Shown here: one piece after another, positions 25,305 to 32,691 of the stretch
How positions within the stretch are numbered: the stretch's first letter is position 1
Layout of the letters: the number at the start of each line of letters is the position of its first letter
Source of the DNA: Stagnihabitans sp038231395
GTDB taxonomy: Bacteria; Pseudomonadota; Alphaproteobacteria; Rhodobacterales; Rhodobacteraceae
Assembly (NCBI GenBank): GCA_038231395.1
Contig: JBBRLL010000002.1
Span: 1-64,000, forward strand
DNA length: 64,000 bases
Direction of reading: 5' to 3'
Notes under the pieces: model-generated
Databases searched by the model: none
What the model was told of the DNA's origin: nothing
The model's input: the letters and a program-made list of their open reading frames with translations, nothing else
Program-made: the position numbers and the translations under genes

Positions 25305-26863
25305 TCCGCAGCCATCCTCAAAGCCGGGCGGCGCGGCGCATCCGGCACCAGTTTGCCCAAGACCTCAGCAGAGGCGATCACGCCGGGAAGCCCCGCGCCC
25401 GGATGAGTGCCTGCACCAACCAGATAGAGCCCCTTCGCCTCTTCCGACACATTGTGCGGCCTGAACCACGCCGATTGCAGGATACGCGGCTCTATCGAAA
25501 AGCCGCTGCCATAGGGCGACAGGTAGCGGGTTTCAAAACTGTTGGGGGTGAACACCAATTGCTCTGTCAGGTGATCTGACAGCCCGGGCAACAGCCGCTC
25601 CTCCACCGTCTTCTGCATTTTCTGGCGGTAGGGTTCAGCCTCTGCCGCCCAATCGGTATCGCCAATCCCCAGATGCGGCACCGGTGACAAAACATAGAAC
25701 GTGTCATCCCCGGGTGGAGCAGCCGAGGGGTCGGTGACCGAGGGTCGGTGGACATACAGGCTCATGTCATCGGCCAGACGGCCCCGGATGAAGATATCGC
25801 GGATATGGTCCTTGTAGCGCGGGCCCACGACGATGGTGTGGTGCCCCACATCCGGCCATTTCAAGCGGGTGCCTTTGGTGCCGAAATACCAGACGAACAG
25901 CCCCATCGACCAGCGTTTGCGGGCCAGTTTCGCCGGGGTCCAGCGCTTGCGGGTGTGGTTGCGCAGCAAGCGGTCATAGGTGTGGCCCGCATCGGCGTTT
26001 GACACCACAACATCCGCGGCCAGCATCTGCCCGTCAGCCAGCCGAACGCCTTTGGCGCGGCCCTCTTCCAGCACAATCTCATCCACTTCGGCATTCAGCC
26101 GCAATTGCCCGCCCTGACCTGCGATCACTCCCGCCATCGCCAACGCAATCGCGCCCACGCCGCCCATGGCATAGTGAACGCCAAACGCCTTCTCCAGATG
26201 GCTGACAAGGATATACATCGAGGTGACATGGAACGGGTCACCGCCAATGAACAGCGGATGAAACGACAAGGCAAAGCGCAGGCGTTCATCTTTGACGCGC
26301 GACGCCGCATGGGCGTAAACCGACTTGTCAGCCCGCAGCATGGCGAAGGTGGGCAGCACCTTCAACAGGTCGGCAAAGCGGTGCATCGAACGGCGGCCAA
26401 GGTCTTCAAACCCGAACCAGTAGCGCTTTTCGCTGTCTCGCAGGAATCGGTCATATCCGGGCACATCACCGGGCGACAGCCGCGCCACTTCGGCCCGCAT
26501 CGCGTCATCTGACGGCCTTGCGGTAAAAGTGGAGCCATCCTGAAACCGGATTTCATAGAAGGGGTCCAGGGCGCGCAGATCCACATCGCGGTCAAAGTCA
26601 CGGCCGCAAACCGCCCAAAGCTCGCGCAGACCCTGCGGCACGGTCACGATGGTTGGCCCCAGATCAAAGCGGTGGCCGCCCTGCGTGATGGAGGATCCGC
26701 GCCCGCCCGGCATGTCCAGCCGGTCAATCACGGTCACCCGGTAGCCTTTGGCCCCAAGCCGCATGGCCGCCGCAAGGCCACCAAGGCCCGCGCCGATCAC
26801 GATGGCATCAGACCCGGTTGTGAGGGCCCGCGAAGTCGTCTGAGAGTCGGTATGTGTCAGCAT
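25301..26863 (-). CDS. crtI: Phytoene desaturase CrtI
   Basis: FAD enzyme that introduces three (neurosporene) or four double bonds into phytoene. 520 residues from ATG 26863 (MLTHTDSQTTS); IVIGAGLGGLAAAMRLGAKGY near residue 22, and the C-terminal GLYLVGAGTHPGAGLPGV. The frame is open to 26917, but that stretch is AT-rich promoter DNA containing a PpsR site at 26879-26896. Heads the minus-strand crtI-crtB-tspO operon. Confidence 0.95.
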   Translation of the reverse strand: MLTHTDSQTTSRALTTGSDAIVIGAGLGGLAAAMRLGAKGYRVTVIDRLDMPGGRGSSITQGGHRFDLGPTIVTVPQGLRELWAVCGRDFDRDVDLRALDPFYEIRFQDGSTFTARPSDDAMRAEVARLSPGDVPGYDRFLRDSEKRYWFGFEDLGRRSMHRFADLLKVLPTFAMLRADKSVYAHAASRVKDERLRFALSFHPLFIGGDPFHVTSMYILVSHLEKAFGVHYAMGGVGAIALAMAGVIAGQGGQLRLNAEVDEIVLEEGRAKGVRLADGQMLAADVVVSNADAGHTYDRLLRNHTRKRWTPAKLARKRWSMGLFVWYFGTKGTRLKWPDVGHHTIVVGPRYKDHIRDIFIRGRLADDMSLYVHRPSVTDPSAAPPGDDTFYVLSPVPHLGIGDTDWAAEAEPYRQKMQKTVEERLLPGLSDHLTEQLVFTPNSFETRYLSPYGSGFSIEPRILQSAWFRPHNVSEEAKGLYLVGAGTHPGAGLPGVIASAEVLGKLVPDAPRRPALRMAAE

Positions 26864-26878
26864 GGCTTCACGATATAC

Positions 26879-26896
26879 TGTCCAGTTCAATTTACA
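26879..26896. promoter_or_regulatory. PpsR/CrtJ operator near crtI
   Basis: Perfect TGT-N12-ACA palindrome 16 bases upstream of the crtI ATG, in the divergent crtI-crtA control region. Confidence 0.85.
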
Positions 26897-26954
26897 ATAC
26901 TTGCCTTTCTGTTGCAAAATTCTACTGTTTCTGGTTTGAAGGTCTTGCAGAAAC

Positions 26955-26972
26955 TGTCAGACTTTGATGACA
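26955..26972. promoter_or_regulatory. PpsR/CrtJ operator near crtA
   Basis: Perfect TGT-N12-ACA palindrome 58 bases from the crtI-side site. It ends only about ten bases before the AGGGGG ribosome binding site of crtA, so it lies near or over the crtA transcription start. Distant paired sites suggest looping or independent repression. Confidence 0.85.
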
Positions 26973-27011
26973 GATTGATAGGGGGCCATCATCAATACCG
27001 CGACGCTCAGC

Positions 27012-27716
27012 TTGTTCCGCTTTGGCTCTGTCCCGGCCCGGCTTTGGGTGATTGGGCAGATGGGCGCGGCGCGGCTGGCCTTCATGCGGATGCCGGAGGT
27101 GGGGTTTTACAAACTGTGCGGGTCGGGCACCGGCCAAGGCTTCACCCCCAAACCCAACACTGCCGTCTGGGCCATATTGGCGACCTGGCCCGATGCTGCG
27201 ACCGCCCGCCGCCTGACCCGGACCGCCCCGGTGTTTCGCCGCTGGCACGCCATGGCCGCCGAAAGCTGGACGGTTTTGCTGGAGCCGACCTCCGCCCGTG
27301 GCAAATGGTCCGGCGTACAGCCCTTCACGCCAACCGACACCGCCAAACCGGGCGCCAATTCAGGTCCTCACCCCGGCCCGATCGTGGCGCTGACCCGGGC
27401 CACCATGCGCGTCTCAACCTTCCTGCGGTTCTGGCGCCGGGTGCCTGACATTTCCACCGCCATCGGTCTTGACCCCGATGTCATTTTCAAGATCGGGATC
27501 GGAGAGGTGCCGTTGTTGCATCAGGTCACCTTTTCGATCTGGCCCGACGCGGCCTCGATGGCCAACTTCGCCCGTGGCACCGGCCCGCATGGTCGTGCGA
27601 TTGCCGCAGTGCGGGCTGAGAATTGGTTTTCGGAAGAGCTTTATGCCCGCTTTCGCATTCTGGATGACTGGGGCAGCTGGGGCGGCAAAAGCCCTCTCGC
27701 AAAGGACGCCGCATGA
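27012..27716 (+). CDS. crtA: Spheroidene monooxygenase CrtA
   Basis: Oxygen-dependent enzyme that puts the 2-keto group on spheroidene to form spheroidenone, the main aerobic pigment. 234 residues from TTG 27012, the first canonical start. The family normally has about eight more residues, and here the in-frame codons from 26988 read IINTATLSLFRFG, just after AGGGGGCC, with ATC where ATG is expected; a stop at 26979 closes the frame. So either AUC at 26988/26991 is used or the start was lost. Key segments: GSGTGQGFTPKPN and HQVTFSIWPDAA. Overlaps bchI (ATGA). Confidence 0.92.
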   Translation: MFRFGSVPARLWVIGQMGAARLAFMRMPEVGFYKLCGSGTGQGFTPKPNTAVWAILATWPDAATARRLTRTAPVFRRWHAMAAESWTVLLEPTSARGKWSGVQPFTPTDTAKPGANSGPHPGPIVALTRATMRVSTFLRFWRRVPDISTAIGLDPDVIFKIGIGEVPLLHQVTFSIWPDAASMANFARGTGPHGRAIAAVRAENWFSEELYARFRILDDWGSWGGKSPLAKDAA

Positions 27717-28717
27717 GCCAACCTTTCCCCTTTTCTGCCATCGTGGGACAGGTGGCGATGAAACAGGCCATGGTGCTGACCGCGATTGATCCGGGCATCG
27801 GCGGGGTTCTGGTGTTTGGCGACCGGGGAACCGGTAAATCCACCGCCGTTCGGGCTTTGGCTGCGTTGTTGCCAGAGATTACGGCGGTTGACGGCTGCCC
27901 GGTGAACTCGGCCCGGTTGGAGGATGTACCGGATTGGGTCGGTGCCAAGCTGACCAAATTGGTCAAACGCCCGACCCCGGTGGTTGATCTGCCGCTGGGG
28001 GCCACCGAAGACCGCGTTGTCGGTGCTTTGGACATCGAGCGGGCTTTGACGCGGGGCGAGAAGGCCTTTGAGCCCGGCCTTCTGGCCCGCGCCAACCGGG
28101 GTTATCTTTACATCGACGAGGTTAACCTGCTGGAGGATCACATCGTTGACCTTTTGTTGGACGTGGCGCAATCGGGTGAAAACGTGGTCGAACGCGAAGG
28201 CCTGTCCATTCGCCACCCCGCCCGCTTTGTGTTGATAGGTTCCGGCAACCCGGAGGAGGGCGAGTTGCGGCCCCAACTGCTGGACCGGTTTGGCCTGTCG
28301 GTGGAGGTTACCTCACCCCGCGACGTGGAAACCCGGGTCGAAGTGATGCGTCGCCGCGATGCCTATGAGAATGACAACGTGGCTTTCATGAAGAAATGGC
28401 GCGCCAAGGACAGCGCCTTGCGTAAGGCGATTCTGGCCGCGCGCGCCGCTGTGCCAGGCCTGAAAACGCCGGGCAGTGTGCTGCATGACTGCGCCTCGCT
28501 GTGCATCGCCTTGGGGTCTGACGGGCTGCGAGGGGAGTTGACCTTGCTGCGCGCAGCCCGTGCGCAAGCTGCTTATGATGGGGCCGATACCGTCACCCGC
28601 GCTCATTTGAAAGCCGTGGCCGCCAGCGCCCTGTCGCACCGCCTGCGCCGCGATCCCCTGGACGAAGCCGGATCAGGTGCCCGCGTTGCCCGCATTCTGG
28701 CCGAAACCCTACCGTGA
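27713..28717 (+). CDS. bchI: Magnesium chelatase AAA+ subunit BchI
   Basis: ATPase that, with BchD, drives Mg insertion into protoporphyrin IX on BchH. 334 residues; Walker A GDRGTGKS at 36-43, Walker B YLYIDEVN at 131-138 and the sensor segment FVLIGSGNPEEGELRPQLLDRFG. Both ends overlap neighbours (ATGA with crtA, GTGA with bchD), so crtA-bchI-bchD is tightly coupled. Confidence 0.97.
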   Translation: MSQPFPFSAIVGQVAMKQAMVLTAIDPGIGGVLVFGDRGTGKSTAVRALAALLPEITAVDGCPVNSARLEDVPDWVGAKLTKLVKRPTPVVDLPLGATEDRVVGALDIERALTRGEKAFEPGLLARANRGYLYIDEVNLLEDHIVDLLLDVAQSGENVVEREGLSIRHPARFVLIGSGNPEEGELRPQLLDRFGLSVEVTSPRDVETRVEVMRRRDAYENDNVAFMKKWRAKDSALRKAILAARAAVPGLKTPGSVLHDCASLCIALGSDGLRGELTLLRAARAQAAYDGADTVTRAHLKAVAASALSHRLRRDPLDEAGSGARVARILAETLP

Positions 28718-30441
28718 GCGAACTTCTGACCCCTGACTTATCAGCGCCATCTCCGATCAGCGCCGATCCATCACCGATGACGCCATGGGAGCGCGCCGAA
28801 ACCGCGCTGGCCGTGCTGGCCGTGGACCCTGCCGGCGTCAAGGGCCTGTGGTTGCGTGGGCGCGCTGGCCCGGTGCGTGACCGTGTGACTGCCGCTTTGC
28901 CTGTGTCGCGGCGGGTGCATCCCGGCATTGACGACACCTCGCTGTTTGGCGGCGTGGATCTGGCCGCCACTCTGTCCGCTGGCCATCTGATCCGCAGCAA
29001 AGGCCTGTTGTCGCAAACCGCCCCGCTGATCCTGACGATGGCAGAGCGTTGTCCCCCCGGCCTGTCCGCCCGCGTGTCGCGCTGGCTGGATGAACCGGGG
29101 CCCTGTCTTGTGGCGCTTGATGAAGGAGCCGAGCCGGAAGAGACTCTGCCAAGCGCTTTGGCCGACCGTTTGGGATTGTTCCTTGACCTTGGCGATCTGG
29201 TGTGGTCGGAAACCAAGCCCGTTACGCTGGACCCCGGCCAGATTGCCCTTGCGCGCCGCCTGCTGCCAGAGGTCAAACTTCCCGCCAACGCTTTGGAAAG
29301 CCTGACGTCTGTCGCCTTTGCCATGGGCATCGCCAGTCTGCGCGCGCCGTTGCTGGCACTGGCCGCAGCCCGCGCATTGGCCGCTTGGCGGGGCGAGGCT
29401 GTGGCCTCCGACGCCACCCTGCGCCATGCGGCCGAGCTGACGCTGGCTCATCGCGGCGATCTGCCGCAAAATGCGCAGGACCGTGACACCGGGGAACCGC
29501 CACCGCCACCCGACCCCGGCGAAGGCCAAGACAACCAACCGCAGACCGAAGATGACCGTCTGCCCGACGAAATCCTGCTGGAGGCGGTGCGTGCCGCCCT
29601 GCCCCCGGACCTTTTGGCACAATTGGCGGTAGGCAAGGCGGCACGGTCTGCCAAGGGCACGGGGTCAGGGGCCATCCGCAAAGGCAACCACCGGGGCCGC
29701 CCGTTGCCGCCGCTGCCCGGCACGCCGGGATCAGGCAAACGGATCGACCTTGTGGCCACCCTACGTGCCGCAGCCCCTTGGCAACCCTTGCGGCGCAAGT
29801 CTGGCGGCCCGGCCCCGTCAGACCAACTGCGGCTGGAAATCCGCAAATCCGACCTGCGCCTGAAGCGGTATCAGGACTCCTCCGACCGCGTGCTGATCTT
29901 TGCCGTTGATGCCTCCGGCTCCTCAGCGTTTGCGCGGCTGGCAGAGGCGAAAGGTGCGGTGGAACTGCTGTTGGCGCAGGCCTATGCGCGGCGTGACCAT
30001 GTGGCCCTGATCGCCTTTCGCGGTCAGACGGCCGAGCTGATCCTGCCGCCCACCCGCTCTCTCGTGCAGACCAAGCGCCGCCTTGCCGCTTTGCCCGGCG
30101 GTGGAGGAACGCCCTTGGCGGCAGGTCTGCGGATGGCTTACGAGCTGGCCCGTCAAACCCGCGCCCGTGGCATGACTCCGACCGTAGCCCTGTTGACCGA
30201 CGGGCGCGGCAACGTGGCGCTTGACGGCACCCCCAACCGCGAGATGGCTGAAGCTGACAGCCTGCTGATCGCCCGTGCCATCCGTGCCGCTGGCCTGCCC
30301 GCTTTGGTGATCGACATCGCCAACCGCCCGCAAACCGCTTTGCGACGGATGGCATTGACGCTGGACGCGCCTTATCTTGCTCTGCCACGCGCCGATGCGC
30401 ATCGCCTGTCTGCCGTGTTGCAGGCAGCGTTGGAGGCGTGA
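28714..30441 (+). CDS. bchD: Magnesium chelatase subunit BchD
   Basis: Platform subunit that assembles with the BchI ring. 575 residues from GTG 28714: an AAA-like domain without a working Walker A (1-250), a proline-rich acidic linker (about 259-284), and a von Willebrand A domain whose metal site begins D399-A-S-G-S403. The stop is directly followed by the bchO ATG with no spacing. Confidence 0.96.
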   Translation: MSELLTPDLSAPSPISADPSPMTPWERAETALAVLAVDPAGVKGLWLRGRAGPVRDRVTAALPVSRRVHPGIDDTSLFGGVDLAATLSAGHLIRSKGLLSQTAPLILTMAERCPPGLSARVSRWLDEPGPCLVALDEGAEPEETLPSALADRLGLFLDLGDLVWSETKPVTLDPGQIALARRLLPEVKLPANALESLTSVAFAMGIASLRAPLLALAAARALAAWRGEAVASDATLRHAAELTLAHRGDLPQNAQDRDTGEPPPPPDPGEGQDNQPQTEDDRLPDEILLEAVRAALPPDLLAQLAVGKAARSAKGTGSGAIRKGNHRGRPLPPLPGTPGSGKRIDLVATLRAAAPWQPLRRKSGGPAPSDQLRLEIRKSDLRLKRYQDSSDRVLIFAVDASGSSAFARLAEAKGAVELLLAQAYARRDHVALIAFRGQTAELILPPTRSLVQTKRRLAALPGGGGTPLAAGLRMAYELARQTRARGMTPTVALLTDGRGNVALDGTPNREMAEADSLLIARAIRAAGLPALVIDIANRPQTALRRMALTLDAPYLALPRADAHRLSAVLQAALEA

Positions 30442-31311
30442 ATGCGGGCGCCTGACATCCCGCGCGACTGGCCGTTTCGGACCGCCTCGCGCCACATCGC
30501 CAGCAAGCCGCATCTTTGGCATGTGCAGGACTTGGGCTCTGGTCCGACGTTGTTGCTGATCCATGGCGCCGGTGGGGCAACCCACAGCTTTCGCCACCTG
30601 ATCCCCTTGCTCGTCCAGAACCACCGCCTGATCTTTGTCGATCTGCCGGGGCAAGGCTTCAGCGTTCTGGGGGCGAAATCGCGCTGCGGGGTTGACGCGA
30701 TGGCAGAGGACCTCGCCGCCTTGTGTGCGCAAGAACGCTGGCAGCCGTTTGCCATCATCGGCCATTCCGCCGGGGCCGCAGTCGCGCTGCGCATGGCCGA
30801 GATCATGCCGGTCACCGCCGTGATCGGGATCAACGCGGCACTGGGCAAGTTTGACGGTGCGGCGGGCTGGATCTTCCCGATCATGGCGCGGCTTTTGGCG
30901 GCAACGCCACTGGTGGCGCAAGTTTTCAGCAAACTCGCCGGTACCCCGTCACAGGTGCGTCAGCTGTTGACCTCGACCGGGTCGCGCATCGATGCGGCGG
31001 GAGAGGGGCAATACCTCCACCTGCTCCGGATGCCCAGCCATGTCGGCGCAACCTTGTTGATGATGGCGCAATGGGACCTTGACGGATTGGTCAGCCGTTT
31101 GCCCCGGCAGAATCGGCCCTGCCTGCTGATCAGCGCCAGCAAGGACCGGGCGGTGCCGTCTGTGGTTTCGCAAAAGTCAGCGACAGCGATGCCCAACGCC
31201 CGCTGGGTCGATATCCCTGGCCACGGCCATCTGGTGCATGAAGAGGCAGCAGATCAGGTCGCCTCATTGATCGACGATTTCCTGACGCTTTGCGCGGAGG
31301 CAAAAACGTAA
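30442..31311 (+). CDS. bchO: BchO, alpha/beta hydrolase of the bchID operon
   Basis: Putative Mg-chelatase accessory protein of unknown activity. 289 residues with an alpha/beta-hydrolase fold: oxyanion segment LIHGAGGATHSF, nucleophile elbow GHSAGAA and a late histidine in DIPGHGHLVHEE. The gene abuts bchD and is followed by a strong terminator, marking the cluster's right end. The enzymatic residues look intact, so it may be a real hydrolase. Confidence 0.92.
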   Translation: MRAPDIPRDWPFRTASRHIASKPHLWHVQDLGSGPTLLLIHGAGGATHSFRHLIPLLVQNHRLIFVDLPGQGFSVLGAKSRCGVDAMAEDLAALCAQERWQPFAIIGHSAGAAVALRMAEIMPVTAVIGINAALGKFDGAAGWIFPIMARLLAATPLVAQVFSKLAGTPSQVRQLLTSTGSRIDAAGEGQYLHLLRMPSHVGATLLMMAQWDLDGLVSRLPRQNRPCLLISASKDRAVPSVVSQKSATAMPNARWVDIPGHGHLVHEEAADQVASLIDDFLTLCAEAKT

Positions 31312-31409
31312 GAAAACAGCGGCAGCGCCACCTGGACAAGAGGACGTAAACAACGCTCGGTCGGCCAGACCTTGGACGGGGTGCCGCGTCTGATGCTGCG
31401 GGAATAGCG

Positions 31410-31448
31410 AAAAACCGCGCGAATTTCCCATCGCTTGGCGCGGTTTTT
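31410..31448 (+). terminator. Intrinsic terminator after bchO
   Basis: AAAAACCGCGC at 31410-31420 and GCGCGGTTTTT at 31438-31448 form a perfect 11-bp stem that ends in a T-run, 99 bases after the bchO stop. It closes crtA-bchI-bchD-bchO. Confidence 0.9.
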
Positions 31449-31486
31449 CCGCAATCTTGCCCTGATCGGCTGGCAAAGGTCAGGTC

Positions 31487-32014
31487 ATGATGATGCACGC
31501 CGTGACACCTGGACCCTTGAACGTTCTGCTGGCAAGTTTGGCTGGCTGGTTCCTTGTGGTCAACGCATTGACCTTCATCGCCTTTTATCTGGACCAACGC
31601 CGCGCCTTGGCGGGTCACGGGCAGATGCCGGGTGGGACGTTGGTGCTATTGTCAACCGTGGGCGGCTGGCTTGGTGCTCAATTCGGGCGGAAGCTTTTCC
31701 CCGGATCAAACCGTCGGCGGGCGTTCGCAACCTTGCTCAACCTGTCGGTTATCCCGGTTCTGGCCATTGGAGGCGGGCTTGTGGCGATGGATGCGGATTG
31801 GCCCGGTCTGATCGTGCAAGCCAAGGCGCAGTTCATGCCAGCGGCAGCAGACCCTGTCGAGGCGGCTGCGACAGTCCCGGACGCGCCCGCCAAGCCCATC
31901 GTGCTGGACATGAAGACTCCTGCCGTCAGGCCAGCGTCGGTGACCCAAGCCGCTGATTTGCCCAAGCGCATCGGGCCCAATTCTGCGAAAACCGCGGCCT
32001 GGCATTCACGCTAG
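31487..32014 (+). CDS. DUF1294 family membrane protein
   Basis: 175 residues. The first 100 form the DUF1294 core: a hydrophobic helix, then FYLDQRRALAGHGQMPGGTLVLLSTVGGWLGAQFGRKLF-like sequence with a basic SNRRRAF loop and a further helix. The C-terminal 70 residues are alanine/proline-rich and not part of the family. Function unknown. Three ATG codons in a row (31487-31495) leave the start uncertain by two residues. First gene outside the photosynthesis cluster. Confidence 0.8.
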   Translation: MMMHAVTPGPLNVLLASLAGWFLVVNALTFIAFYLDQRRALAGHGQMPGGTLVLLSTVGGWLGAQFGRKLFPGSNRRRAFATLLNLSVIPVLAIGGGLVAMDADWPGLIVQAKAQFMPAAADPVEAAATVPDAPAKPIVLDMKTPAVRPASVTQAADLPKRIGPNSAKTAAWHSR

Positions 32015-32077
32015 TCTTCACTACCTGACACAAGAGACCCGGTGACGACATGGAGAGCCTAGCTAAACGCAGGCAAG

Positions 32078-32464
32078 TCAGATCTGAGCAGCGAGGGCGG
32101 CCTTGTCGATAATGGACCACACGTCCTCAATTTTGCCTTCCTTGAACTCGTAAAAGACATTCTCGGCGAACTGAACGCGCTTTCCGTTGACGGGCAGATC
32201 GAAAAGCTGACCAACCGGCGTGCAGTCAAATGCAAGGCGGCATGCAATCATCGGCGGATCGCAGACAAGACTTGCAATATTGAAACGAAGGTCGGGGATG
32301 GCTTTGAAATCTTCGATCAACATGGTTCGATAACCCGCCAGTCCGATGACCTTTCCGTTGTATCTGACCCGGTCGGAAACGTAGCGATCAAGGCTCGCCC
32401 AATCCTGTCCGTTCAGACAAGCGATGTAATCCAGGTAGGCGTGAGAGATGTCTTCGCGGTTCAT
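32078..32464 (-). CDS. SnoaL-like polyketide cyclase/ester cyclase family protein
   Basis: 128 residues with the cone-shaped NTF2-like pattern of SnoaL proteins: an N-terminal helix ending YLDYIACLNGQDWASL, a middle segment GYRTMLIEDFKAIPDLRFNIASLVCD, and a C-terminal FYEFKEGKIEDVWSIID strand pair. No close functional partner nearby; the flanking 228 bases towards 32692 show no other gene. Substrate unknown. Confidence 0.8.
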   Translation of the reverse strand: MNREDISHAYLDYIACLNGQDWASLDRYVSDRVRYNGKVIGLAGYRTMLIEDFKAIPDLRFNIASLVCDPPMIACRLAFDCTPVGQLFDLPVNGKRVQFAENVFYEFKEGKIEDVWSIIDKAALAAQI

Positions 32465-32691
32465 AGGGCTTCCTCAGAATGGCGTTCAAGGCAACCTAAG
32501 TGAACGCGGTCACAACGACAACGTATAGCGGCAACGACAACAGAGCCTACGTTCACAATGACACGACCTGGGGCGCGGGAACCTTTTGTAAGGTGGCGAA
32601 TACCAGGGTCGCCACTGTAGGCCGCCATACTTGTCATGGTCGGTATCGGCGCAGCGGCAAAAGGATCTCGGCCTATCGGGCGAATTGAGGT

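Noticed and set aside
26910..26945. Possible third PpsR site between the crtI and crtA operators
   Set aside because: TGT is present but the matching ACA at 12 bases is not; too degenerate to report.
26975..26996. TTGAT...ATCAA inverted repeat as an FnrL site upstream of crtA
   Set aside because: Half-sites are ten bases apart instead of four, and the right half lies in the crtA ribosome site and start region.
32500..32688. 62-codon plus-strand frame in the gap between the SnoaL-like gene and the fusion gene
   Set aside because: Sequence is Thr/Asn-rich without ribosome site or motif; I treat the 228-base gap as non-coding.
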